Shown: piece by piece, positions 24,101 through 31,800 of the stretch
How the letters are laid out: each line of letters starts with the position of its first letter
How positions within the stretch are numbered: the first letter of the stretch is position 1
Assembly: GCA_949126835.1 (NCBI GenBank)
Contig: OX421494.1
Coordinates: 21,020,196 to 21,084,195, forward strand
Origin: Anisus vortex
Taxonomy: Eukaryota; Mollusca; Gastropoda; Planorbidae
Length of the DNA: 64,000 nucleotides
Direction of reading: 5' to 3'
Translations under genes and position numbers: made by a program
Notes under the pieces: generated by a model
Seen by the model: only the letters and a program-made list of their open reading frames with translations
Told to the model about the DNA's origin: nothing
The model's database searches: none

Positions 24101-27100
24101 CCGGTATTCCGGTTTTCGTTTAACATCCCTAGTTTTAACAGAAAAATATGTCGGTAAATTCGAAATTATAGACCTCAGTATTCAACAGATATCATAGGGC
24201 CTACATCAGTGTCAACGTTATAGTAAAAGCTTTTACCGGCGTCGTGGGTGTAGAGATAAGCCCATAGGCGTACATATAGGCTATATGTAGGCCTATATAC
24301 TAGTGGTTATGCCCGTCAAAATGACGGAGAAACGAATTATTACAATGTGTTTTTGTTAAAAGAGAAAGAAAAAATAACTATCACTATTACAATAAAAACC
24401 GTGATCTTCGTTGCAATGCATCAATATATAAATGATTGCATACAATAGAACTATGGTCGCTTCCATTTAAACTTATGTTTTATTTCCTTCTATCTCAGCC
24501 TCCTCATTGGATATTCTAGTTTGAACCCTTTCATACGTGAGAAAAAAGTACGTCATCTTTTTGTTAAACTGTGATTTAGACCTTTAAATGGGGATTCAAC
24601 AATCTTCCATTAGATCCCAGCGTTTATACAGCTTTTTGTCCTGACTTGAATAAAACATTTTGATGTTGATTACACTAGTTAGTTTAATTAAAGACATTTT
24701 GTTATGATATTGTTATGTTTCAGCAAGTGTTACTAAGGATGTGCCACCACACATGATGATGCATGTTATTGTTATGTTTCAGCAAGTATTACTAAGGATG
24801 TGCCACCACATATTATGATGATGCATGTTATTGTTATGTTTCAGCAAGTATTACTAAGGATGTGCCACCATATATGATGATGCATGTTATTGTTATGTTT
24901 CAGCAAGTATTACTAAGGATGTGCCACCACACATGATGATGCATGTTATTGTTATGTTTCAGCAAGTATTACTAAGGATGTGCCACCACATATTATGATG
25001 ATGCATGTTATTGTTATGTTTCAGCAAGTATTACTAAGGATGTGCCACCATATATGATGATGCATGTTATTGTTATGTTTCAGCAAGTATTACTAAGGAT
25101 GTGCCACCACATATGATGATGCATGTTATTGTTATGTTTCAGCAAGTATTACTAAGGATGTGCCAACATATATGATGATGCATGTTATTGTTATGTTTCA
25201 GCAAGTATTACTAAGGATGTGCCAACATATATGATGATGCATGTTATTGTTATGTTTCAGCTAGTATTACTAAGGATGTGCCACCACATATGATGATGCA
25301 TGTTATTGTTATGTTTCAGCAAGTATTACTAAGGATGTGCCAACATATATGATGATGCATGTTATTGTTATGTTTCAGCAAGTATTACTAAGGATGTGCC
25401 AACATATATGATGATGCATGTTATTGTTATGTTTCAGCAAGTATTACTAAGGATGTGCCAACATATATGATGATGCATGTTATTGTTATGTTTCAGCTCA
25501 CTGTCGACTTTGCTATCCAGCCGCCTGGTTTTAACCCTAATGAAATCGCTGGTCACTAACCTATATTTCTTTCTTTCAATTTTAAAACTTGTGTTAAAGC
25601 TTTTTTTTTTTTGCACCTAATTTTTTTTTTTGGTACTTTATATTTAAAAATATTAATTAAAATTATTAATTTAACTGTAATTTAAAAAAAAATACATTAA
25701 ACTTGTTTTAGTTAATAGCATTAACATTCTAATGCAAAAAATGTTGGGGTAGGGGATGCTACTAAGTATACATTTTAAAAATAGTTGATCTTGTTCAACC
25801 TATTTCCCCCGACGATTTTCTCTGCTTACTGGATGTAGGCTGTCACCACGATTGAACAGAACCGTAACGGCATCATTGACATTGAAGACTTAATAGAAAT
25901 TTACTCAAATAATTTTGAAAGTTGACTGTAACCACCGTACGTAAAGCTTTATTTTGCACTTTAGTTATTTATCTATTTTTGGTCCTTTATATTATTAATT
26001 TAACTGTAATTTATAAAATATTTTAACCATGATTTATTTAAAAGCATTTATAGAATTAATTTTATTAAAACAACAACAGCATAAATCACAGTGTATGTTT
26101 AACGCCTATGCCAACAATAAAAAAAAATCAATAACTATATACTGTGCTATTGTTGAATTCTCTGTTTATTAAATACATTCTTTTGTTTAAGTTTGATAAA
26201 CCGTTTTTAAAATCAATAGCAACAACTAAAAAACTAAGAATCTTTTCTATTTTTAGCCCAATACTAGGCTTAATTAGTGTATCAAAAAAAATGAGTGTAA
26301 CACGCTGTAAATTAAATTATCGATTTAACTATTTCATGGATATCGCAAAGCTTTTCAACAATTTGCATATAACAAATTTTACATCAAGATGGCCGTTAAA
26401 TGTTTTCGCTTAGGAAATTCGAGTTGTTGTTTTTTTTTCAAATTAACACTATAGGCCTAATATATATATATATGCCTTATATCAAGGCATGAGCCATCAA
26501 GGGAACTGCGATGTAAGATTTCGCTATTCGACACTCACACAAAAAAAAGCCAAGTTAATAGATCTATAAATGATTCTTTTTTAAAGGGGGGGGGGGGGGG
26601 TAACTTAGATAATATATATTATATTGTATTAAGGAAATGTATTTCAATCATCAAAGTTAAAAAAAGGATTTAACAATGCGTTCATTATAATTTGTACAAT
26701 GCGCTCAATAGATTTAAAAAAAAAAACGGTTAAAAAAACTATTTTTGTGGTTCGGTGATGTGGCTGAAAATTTTTAAAGAATGTGTAATATTTTTCTTGA
26801 GTTTTCTTGATGGTCTTTTGCACGTGTCTTACATGGTTATGGGTGTACCAGGGCTCGGAACTTGAGTGCACCATTTTGAGCCATTTTACGACCATTTTTC
26901 ACGTGCAGGCGATGTGAATACAAACGAGGAGGCTTTAACGAGTGTTCAATTTCCTTATCTAAAGACTTACTGATTTGAATGATTTCTTTTTGCATTTTGT
27001 CTAATCTTTGTTTAAGTATTTTCAGCTTTGATGTTCTTTTCCCCTAGTCTTCTGAGCGGCCAAGCTACTTGTACTGAAGTTGTTCTAATACCAGGGCTTT

Positions 27101-28877
27101 GTTTATTCCTAAGATGAGACAAATGTTAAATTTTGAAAATAAGTAGAATAGAAATATATTACAATCTATTAAGAATTTATAAATAGAGTAAAATATTATT
27201 TACTGATCGTTACGTTTCATCCCATTGAGACATGTTGCCAAAACCGGTCCGGTGTGTGGGGTCGGGGGGGGGGGGGGCTTCGGGCTGCGGACGAAATTGG
27301 AGGTATATGCAGCAGCCGTTCTGCCGATCCTTATCTGTGCCTGTGGGACCTGGACGGTCTGTGGCCGCCACGCCGGATGGTGGGGGCGCCGGGTCGCTTC
27401 CGTCTGGGCTGCCTGTGACGGCTGGTAGGGGTAGAGTGGTGGGACGGGGTCCGGGACGCTGGGGTGCTCGCGCAGACCGACGTGCCGGGCGTTTGCGCCC
27501 TGTTGGGAAAGGCCCAGCTCGGGTGGGCGGGCCATGTTATTCGCGTGCCGGGAGTGCGGCTGCCCGGGGGTGGTCTTCTGTGGTGAGCTGGTCGCTGGGG
27601 AGCGCTCACGGGGAGGGCGGCGGGGGGAATTTGAAGACACCCGGGGGGGGGCTCCCTAAAAAAAAAACTGGAAATTGATGCAAGCAACTGGGAAGGCCTG
27701 GCTAAGGACCGATCCTCTTGGCGCAACATGACCTTCACTGGAGCACGAAGATTGAAGGCGAAGGTTCGCAACTGAAAAACAACAACTAAAAAAATCCAGC
27801 AAAGTCAGCTTCGCTTCTGTCGGCCAGCAGGCCTCGCATCCATGCTCCCACTGCGGCAAACACTCTTGTGCAAGAATAGGCCTCACCAGCCATCGTCGAA
27901 CCCTCAAGCATTTATGACTCTGACAAAGGATGGTCAAGCATCATCAACAAAATTCATATTTGGTAAAATCATGATCACCAACAAAGAGGCATGATTTTAA
28001 CTATTAATATTGTTATGGACGTCTCTATGATGATGACTATTATTACGACTCGTTAAATCGGATTCAATGAATATAGTTGTATCTTTATTAGAAGTCTCTA
28101 GATTCTGCTAATCTGTAGCCCAAGCTAGGGGTTCCTTGACTGACAGGTCTATGCAGTAATGTAGTTATATTCGTGATAATTATCTTCAACACCTTTCTCA
28201 ACAACGATAGATCAAACAACTCCAGTTGTTGAATAAACAATTTTATTTAAATTGTAGACTCAATATAAACTTTCAATAAACTTCATCAACTGATGGCAAC
28301 ATAAGTTTCAATAAAATGGCATATAATATACAAGTGTCGATATAGCGACTTCACACTACAAACTTTCAAACTGAACTAACTTTAAGGAGGTGGAGACTTT
28401 ACAAAGAAAACTATCATCGAAGATTCTACAGGGTCTTAATACGCATTTTAACCTCTTTCTCTATAATTACTACGATCCAGAATTATCCTCCAATTTCCAC
28501 GGGTTTGAACGAATTATTTTATTTAAACTGCCCTCAGGGCACAAAGGTCAAACCTTGGTCGCCTTGGACTCTGATACGCACTTGTTAAGAGGTCAATGCT
28601 TTACTACGTCATTCATTTATGACCGATATTCGTAACAATATGTAATGTGTATAAACTTACTTCCATGTGACATGGCCAACAGATTTTTGCATTTTTGGAC
28701 CTCATACTTGGTGTCACTAGATTTCCTGTTAATTTTCGGTGTCTCTTGTAGAGTACTGGCTTCATGATCAGAAGTCTGTTGGACTCCAAACCAGCTCTTT
28801 CCTATCTTTAGAATCTTTTCAAAGATCGCATAGTAGACTTCTTCCATCACGATTGGCTTAAAACTGCTATCAGCCAT
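1..28877 (-). CDS. MARF1: MARF1 (limkain b1) orthologue, 5' part, 17 exons, continues beyond left edge
   Basis: MARF1 is a germline RNA regulator that cleaves RNA with a NYN nuclease domain and binds RNA through RRM and LOTUS domains. Exons, 5' to 3': 28877-28661, 18796-18600, 17516-17399, 16878-16712, 15204-15038, 13367-13276, 4849-4677, 4255-3728, 2933-2527, 2396-2286, 2110-1813, 1674-1496, 1268-1188, 1069-925, 760 (or 787)-585, 469-306, 187-1. Every junction has AG/GT ends and the phases agree throughout, giving about 1135 residues before the edge. Domain order NYN, RRM1, linker, RRM2, LOTUS x3 is that of vertebrate MARF1 (about 1740 aa, more LOTUS repeats), so the remaining LOTUS repeats should lie to the left. 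Only about 73 residues precede the NYN domain, against several hundred in human; either the lineage has a short N-terminus or an exon in intron 1 was missed. Confidence 0.93.
306..787 (-). CDS. MARF1: MARF1 exons 15-16: second LOTUS domain
   Basis: Exon 15 ends at 585 and carries [19 protein letters not shown]; exon 16 (469-306) carries FPACYAAEF and [19 protein letters not shown], which correspond closely to the vertebrate second LOTUS unit. Exon 15 has two in-frame acceptors nine codons apart, at 787 and 760; the sequence does not decide between them. Confidence 0.88.
925..1268 (-). CDS. MARF1: MARF1 exons 13-14: first LOTUS domain
   Basis: Exons 1268-1188 and 1069-925 encode [20 protein letters not shown] followed by [20 protein letters not shown], the two halves of a LOTUS/OST-HTH domain. 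They line up with the first vertebrate MARF1 LOTUS unit immediately after RRM2. A short tail ([15 protein letters not shown]) follows. Confidence 0.88.
1496..2110 (-). CDS. MARF1: MARF1 exons 11-12: second RRM domain
   Basis: Exon 11 (2110-1813) starts with a Pro/Ser/Arg-rich stretch, then [20 protein letters not shown], the start of the RRM (compare the vertebrate VSNLDYR). Exon 12 (1674-1496) completes it with [20 protein letters not shown] and [10 protein letters not shown]. The order RRM2 then LOTUS is that of the family. Confidence 0.9.
2286..4849 (-). CDS. MARF1: MARF1 exons 7-10: Ser/Asn/Gly-rich linker between the RRMs
   Basis: Exons 4849-4677, 4255-3728, 2933-2527 and 2396-2286 give roughly 406 residues of low-complexity sequence rich in Ser, Asn, Gly, Pro and Gln. 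Landmarks are [11 protein letters not shown], the near-repeats [31 protein letters not shown] and [15 protein letters not shown]. No folded domain is recognisable; the equivalent vertebrate linker is also disordered and poorly conserved. Exon boundaries are supported by phase and by uninterrupted frames. Confidence 0.82.
4425..4540 (-). repeat. SINE fragment with tRNA-like head (family S2)
   Basis: The minus strand carries a tRNA-like head starting near ACAGACGCTCCTTCTATAAA with a B-box-like GTTTGAGTC. The same sequence flanks both sides of the 7.9-kb insertion beginning at 5167, so this copy shows what the uninterrupted site looked like. It lies in MARF1 intron 7. Confidence 0.55.
5035..5166 (-). 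repeat. SINE (family S2), interrupted after its tRNA-like head
   Basis: Read on the minus strand this holds a B box (GGTTCGAGTC) and body sequence shared with the copies at 4425-4540 and 14625-14765. The rest of its head (CTTCTTTATAGAAGGAGCG on the plus strand) is found 7.9 kb away at 13087-13110. The copy at 4425-4540 has the two parts contiguous, so a transposon landed inside this SINE. Confidence 0.6.
5466..5662. repeat. 70-bp tandem repeat, about 2.8 copies
   Basis: The unit contains CAAAAGTCACTGAAC, GATGAAGAGGATTCTAC and TAGGTTGACAGACATATG; three starts are seen near 5473, 5543 and 5613. It lies inside the outer transposon. Confidence 0.8.
6548..7742. mobile_element. Non-autonomous DNA transposon with 6-bp target duplication
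   Basis: The left end TAGACATGCCTACC and the inverted right end CAGAGCTGCCTACC match at 11 of 14 positions. Both sides carry ATTAGG (6542-6547 and 7743-7748). The left subterminal region repeats CCGTTCCG and the right repeats TTCCTCATTTTG. No coding frame is convincing. Ends resemble the element at 9151-12378. Confidence 0.65.
8935..9055 (-). repeat. Dispersed repeat shared in inverted orientation with 37945-38075
   Basis: The stretch from GCGCCCCAGGGCAAAAG through GCATACTGTAACTG to GCCGCCCCCCTGGAAGTG is found reverse-complemented near 37945-38075. Likely another mobile element whose boundaries I cannot define. Confidence 0.5.
9649..12214. mobile_element. DNA transposon with about 39-bp near-perfect inverted repeats and TA target site
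   Basis: The ends read TGTGACCCTCCACGACGAAA inward from both sides, and the match continues through TGAGTCGCTTCTCACCT into a looser zone ending CATTTTGAG. TA flanks each end (9647-9648, 12215-12216). About 2.57 kb long. It retains the front exons of a transposon gene on the plus strand (10167-11440) but no DDE catalytic domain, so it is a deletion derivative needing help in trans. It is the innermost of the nested set. Confidence 0.8.
10167..11440 (+). pseudogene. Broken transposon-encoded gene, N-terminal exons only
   Basis: An ATG in good context at 10167 opens a 134-codon frame with an acidic Ser/Glu/Asp-rich region (residues about 20-105) and a terminal FDCRC motif. Further exon-like pieces follow on the same strand: about 10616-10662 (frame [15 protein letters not shown], donor GTAAAT), 11007-11177 ([11 protein letters not shown], then in another frame [20 protein letters not shown] with donor GTAAGT) and 11332-11440 ([25 protein letters not shown], stop), the last two joining in phase. 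Frames are broken at least twice. The VC-x3-F and gGR pattern recalls front modules of large invertebrate transposon proteins; I cannot name the family. Confidence 0.6.
12548..13080. repeat. 74-bp satellite derived from a transposon end, about 7 copies
   Basis: The unit contains GGGAGGGTTGGCAGC, TATGTAATAAAGTTATTTCC, TGGTGAGGATATAAAAAAC and TGGAGAATCTAGGAATAAA. One more unit lies at 8384-8437, cut off by the insertion at 8438. The GGTTGGCAGCTATGT portion is the reverse complement of the left end at 5167, so the array appears to be an amplified terminal repeat. The last unit is truncated (GGGAGGGATCTATG). Confidence 0.85.
13081..13125 (-). repeat. Displaced 5' end of the interrupted SINE (family S2)
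   Basis: AAATAATCTTCTTTATAG followed by AAGGAGCGTCTGTAA matches the second half of the SINE copy near 4488-4527, and joins the SINE remnant ending at 5166 once the intervening element is removed. The short repeat AATAA on both sides is the likely target duplication. Confidence 0.6.
13276..15204 (-). CDS. MARF1: MARF1 exons 5-6: first RRM domain
   Basis: Exons 15204-15038 and 13367-13276 encode an RRM beginning [17 protein letters not shown], with the conserved [13 protein letters not shown] segment and the second half [17 protein letters not shown]. In vertebrate MARF1 the same block directly follows the NYN domain. Exon 6 is short (92 nt), and its donor GTAAGT is followed nine bases later by a second GTAAGT, a possible alternative donor that would add three residues. 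Confidence 0.9.
14625..14765 (-). repeat. SINE fragment (family S2)
   Basis: ATGGGTTGCCTGAACAAGCC, AACTGCAAGATAAAAC and TTCAAACCATGAATTAG follow the order seen at 5046-5150. It lies in MARF1 intron 5. A downstream block with GTACCCTTCGGACCAAACTG recurs at 62554, inside a hAT element. Confidence 0.5.
15408..15668. repeat. 37-bp tandem repeat, about 7 copies
   Basis: The unit reads approximately AAACTAAGTAAACATTTGATG plus AATGAAACATTACAAT. It is in MARF1 intron 4, about 200 bp upstream of the exon 5 acceptor. Confidence 0.85.
16140..16440 (+). repeat. tRNA-like SINE head split by a 17-bp repeat cluster
   Basis: AGTGGTTAGTGTCTTCAACC (A-box-like) is followed by CCGCCATG, then about 185 bp including three or four copies of GGGCCAACTGCCATGCG, then CATGCGGAAG and GATGTTCGAGTCTCACC (B-box-like). 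CATG flanks the intrusion. Without it the two halves form a normal tRNA-like head. Confidence 0.45.
16712..18796 (-). CDS. MARF1: MARF1 exons 2-4: NYN ribonuclease domain
   Basis: Three exons (18796-18600, 17516-17399, 16878-16712) encode residues about 73-233. Visible signatures are [10 protein letters not shown] (the first acidic residue of the PIN-like site), [25 protein letters not shown] and [15 protein letters not shown], followed by [11 protein letters not shown]. All the acidic motifs of the vertebrate MARF1 NYN domain are in place, so catalytic competence is expected. This is the most conserved part of the gene and the main basis for naming it. Confidence 0.95.
16925..17291. mobile_element. 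Small DNA element with AGGGATGTTAA ends
   Basis: The left end AGGGATGTTAAAC and right end TTAACATCCCT are inverted. Similar right-end sequence (TTTAACATCCCTAG) occurs at 24119-24132. No clear target duplication. It lies between MARF1 exons 3 and 4. Confidence 0.45.
18300..18546. repeat. AT-rich satellite (ATATAC/ACAATC units)
   Basis: Irregular tandem units built from ACACTACAATCATATATAC and AATATACAATATATATAAT, starting just 54 bp downstream of the MARF1 exon 2 donor, in intron 2. Confidence 0.85.
20390..20490 (-). repeat. SINE fragment (family S1)
   Basis: On the minus strand, GACACGTCGTGGGTTC, GATCCCTGTCACCC and GCAGGAGTTTTGGG match in order the complete copy at 48100-48357. Confidence 0.7.
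20921..21848. mobile_element. TTAA-flanked, piggyBac-type non-autonomous element
   Basis: The ends are TTAA followed by CACATTCCGTGCC on the left and GGCACGGAATGAG followed by TTAA on the right (12 of 13 bases inverted). TTAA target duplication is the hallmark of piggyBac-like elements. Near the left end ATATATCGTCGATTTGAC and the near-inverse ATCAACGATATATCGTC form a subterminal palindrome. No transposase frame is visible. About 920 bp. Confidence 0.75.
23204..23553. mobile_element. hAT-like non-autonomous element with CAGGGGTCTCCAAAC ends
   Basis: The left end CAGGGGTCTCCAAACTTTTC and right end GTTTGTAGACCCCT are inverted, with GC-rich subterminal GGGCCGGATATTAGAG and GCGGGCCGCATCCG. Ends of this form are typical of Charlie-like hAT elements. 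No clean 8-bp duplication, so it is old or truncated. Confidence 0.6.
24060..24134. repeat. Palindromic element end (AAACCGGTTTTCGG / CCGAAAATCCGG motifs)
   Basis: Dense self-complementary GGTTTTCGGTTTC and AAACCGAAATCCGG end in TTTAACATCCCTAG. A related piece (ACCGAAATCCGGTTTTG) is at 8876-8892. Probably a decayed transposon terminus; the partner end was not found. Confidence 0.4.
24707..25497. repeat. 60-bp satellite, about 13 copies, each carrying a splice-acceptor-like motif
   Basis: The unit (58-61 bp) contains GCATGTTATTGTTATG, TTTCAGCAAGTATTAC and TAAGGATGTGCCACCA. TTATGTTTCAG occurs 14 times. Higher-order order is visible: three-unit blocks recur (lengths 58, 61, 60). The array ends in TTTCAG followed by a non-repeated stretch. 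It lies in MARF1 intron 1. Confidence 0.92.
25839..25925 (+). pseudogene. Orphan EF-hand exon, myosin regulatory light chain-like loop
   Basis: After an acceptor-like GGATGTAG a 28-codon frame reads [20 protein letters not shown] and stops. The 12-residue loop E-x-N-x-N-G-x-I-D-x-x-D follows the DQNRDGxIDxED loop of myosin regulatory light chains, with Asp to Glu at loop position 1 and Asp to Asn at position 5, which would weaken calcium binding. No partner exons were found apart from a possible upstream piece at 25498-25557 ([20 protein letters not shown] then stop). It is antisense in MARF1 intron 1. Best read as a decayed duplicate; an exon of a spread-out gene cannot be excluded. Confidence 0.35.
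27240..27920 (+). mobile_element. Degraded LINE, 3' end of the reverse transcriptase ORF with a C2H2 finger
   Basis: Frame-broken but recognisable sequence follows the C-terminus of common animal LINE proteins: [20 protein letters not shown], then frames matching the L-G-K-A-Q-L-x-W-A-G-H region, then [18 protein letters not shown], ending with C-x2-C-x12-H-x5-H (27843-27918, [13 protein letters not shown]) and a stop. GC content is far above the surroundings. Long open frames on both strands here are artefacts of this GC-rich decayed LINE. 5' truncated as usual for LINEs. Confidence 0.78.
28661..28877 (-). CDS. MARF1: MARF1 first coding exon (predicted)
   Basis: An ATG in good context (AAAATGGC) opens a 72-codon exon that ends at a strong donor, GTAAGT, leaving one nucleotide. 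The NYN exon 9.9 kb away begins after an AG with exactly two nucleotides before its frame, so the two join without a break. The peptide (starting [19 protein letters not shown]) matches nothing I recognise; MARF1 N-termini are poorly conserved. Assignment therefore rests on strand, phase and position. It could instead be the first exon of an unseen gene, or further exons may sit in the intron. Confidence 0.6.
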
Positions 28878-31800
28878 TTTATTTTGAGGTTATATTGGCG
28901 GAAGCGAAAGTGACACGCGAAGGATTATAGGCACTTTATAAAGAAAGCGTTTTGGAGTTTCTTTCAATAAAAATGGCTAAAAATTTTAATGTGCTTGGAA
29001 TAAGAAAATTGCTTTATCTCCTTATGTTTATCTGAGCGTTGTTATAAATTGTTATTGTGTTGTAGGCCTATTTCTAAGTTAGAATTTAGATCCTTTATGT
29101 ATTATTACTACATTTTCTCTCCTCTAGTGTTTCTAGGTTTAGTGATTTAACTGTTGGTGTTACTCTTGTCAGTTGTGTTATTCACTAGCAGTGATCCTTG
29201 CAGCTTCTTCTGCATTTATTCTAGTTTAGTAGCGTTTCTTTTTAGTTCACGGATCCCATATTGAGTATGCATATTCTAGTAGTCTATAGATTTAGGTCTA
29301 ACTAATGTTATGTATTCATGTTAAAGCTATAGTTATCAATCTATGTTATACCTCTGTGCTTGTCTCTACTTATTGCGTTGTTGTTGTAATTACCGGGCTT
29401 AAAGTAAAAAGTCTTATAGTAAGATTATTTCCACGCAAGTCGTTTGAGACTATTGAAAAGTATACTTTAATCACGGTGAAGTAAACAATAAATAAAAGAA
29501 TATAGAGTTTCTAGGTTCCACGGCTCGCGGACAAGGTAGCCCTACTACCCACACAAGGTAGCCCTACTACCCACAAAAACTCTTAACGCAGCCATCAAGT
29601 ATTTACAATAGATAATTGCATTGGGCCGAATCCTACCCCCCCCCCTCCAATTAAGAGGCTGTCGTTTTTCCTCAGTATCAAAAGTAATGTCGAATAAATT
29701 TTGTGTTGGACACACTATCTCCTTGCATGCCCTGGCCGGACTAGCTGATGAACTCTGCTACTCTAGCCCGTGGGAACGAAACGTAGGACTACATATTTAG
29801 AGTCCACTATTGGTACTGATCAACAAAATGAATGACAACGCAAATATTATTGTCTGCAAAGATTTTACTTTAAAACAAGAAAACCGTAAAAACGAAGTTT
29901 TTTTTTATTATACTCACTTTATTTGCAAACTAAGTTTACCATCATGTAATTAAATAATTGATTGACTACTGCAAATGAAACGTACAGAAAAATATCTGTG
30001 TCGCAAATCTCAAAAATATCTCCTTACTCCGTATGAATTGTTCTAAAAATAATCTTAGCGCATAATTTTTTTTTCTAGCTTTGCGCCGAAAAACTATAAA
30101 AAGTTGCACAGGCATTTTTAAAGTTATTTTAGTTTGTACTACGGCCCCCCAAAATCGCGGTAGAACATCCGAAGTAATCCAAGGAACCTATCAGCAGCAT
30201 TGTGTAACGTATCAGGCTCGCAGTCTTTCACATTGACCTGCTTTCTGAAGACGTATAGGGCCCAGACCACCGTAAGTATTTACGATGGTCTTGATAGGGC
30301 CTATGCATCTCTCCCCGTCACTGGTCACTTGGATTCAAGGGCAGAGACAGGCCAGTGTCTGATCTGGCCGGAGATGACACACAGTATGCCTACTTTCAGT
30401 AGACGAGCTAGCGTGAAAAAGAATACAAAACCGGCTAGCTCGCAAAAGTTTCAATTAGGCCTACGTGAAAGTAGAATGGTGACACTCTTTGGCCTTGGAT
30501 AGTTCTAGGAAACTTAGTTGTCAACCAACATTCTTTTGTTATGGTTGTCCATGAATACTGTTTCTGAATTCTACAAGGGCTAGCAAAATTTCATCAACAA
30601 AAAATGTGCAGACCGAACAAAAGAAATGTCTAAAACATAGCCTAGTAATTTCCGAAAAATGTGATCATTTTAGTGTAAACTTTTAAATATGAGAGTTGGT
30701 GAAAAAGAACTATTAAGGCTCTATATTAGTCTATATTCTCAATTTTTACCAACAAATATTTAACACATTGCTAGAGAGTGACACAAAATACAATTCTTTT
30801 TTTTTATGCCTTATACTAATGAAAACTAAAAAACAAAGTGTCATATACTTTGTTTCTTTAAAACATTATAATATGAAAAGTTGTTTTTAAAACGTTGTGT
30901 CCAATTTATCTAAGTCCAACATGTCCTTTCCTTTTTTTTTTCTAGTTTTTAACTTGACCGTCTCATTCCTTTTTGTTTTTCTTCCCAACTGATGGTTGTC
31001 TACTCAAATGTTGTTTTTTATTTATTTAAAAGTAGGCTACTGGCCTTCATTTTTAAATAAGCTGCCTCAATAATTTCATCCCACATTTCATCAAATTGAT
31101 GAAATCCACAAAAAAGATAGCAAGTTCTGGCTCTCATTCAATCGACACTATCAGACACTACTAAAGCTCCAATACACCAACAGCTGGGCTAAACACGTCC
31201 CATGTTATAAACCACACCTCAATTTGGCGGTTTTTGCTGGAAATGAAATGGTTTTGTACGAAATTTCTCTGGACAGCTAACGCCCCACTTAAAACTAAAA
31301 AGCAATAAATGACCACTACTCCATAACTTGCCTGATCCATCGGGTGTGTGGAAATAAAATGTTAACTCATCTCTAATGGTCATTTGTAATGTATTGGCAG
31401 CTTATAGCATTGTACTATTAACGCAAACCCTTCCTTTGCCGTGAATAATATAATAACTAGCAAGGTCTTCAATGGATTTTGTATGTTTTGTCATTCATAA
31501 TATCTCGTTTATTTAGCAGTTCACTCATTTACACCCTTTTTTATTTGTCTGAACCTCAGTTCAGTATTTTATTAATCTGGTTTAATTTTGTATTTCACGT
31601 CAACGCCACTGATTCTATGCACCGCCCCCCCCCCTTTTTTTTAAAATATAGAGCCAATTGTATGAGAGGCGAGCGCGCCGCCACCGTGTCCCATGAGGTC
31701 CACACCAAAACTTGTAAAGAGAGCCCATTCATGGTTATTTTCGTTTAATGATCACATGCACCAACATAAAATAATAATAAGTAGCCTACTTTCAAGCATT

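Noticed and set aside
24707..25497. Direct repeats resembling a CRISPR array
   Set aside because: Units are contiguous with no unique spacers, and the DNA is from an animal genome.
27225..27937. Several overlapping open frames of 80-148 codons on both strands in a GC-rich stretch
   Set aside because: They are by-products of a decayed LINE; the only meaningful signal is frame-broken reverse transcriptase C-terminus and a zinc finger on the plus strand.
28973..29035. Plus-strand ATG GCT AAA AAT opening 96 bp from the MARF1 start, suggesting a bidirectional promoter gene
   Set aside because: The frame stops after 20 codons with no clear donor and no recognisable protein.
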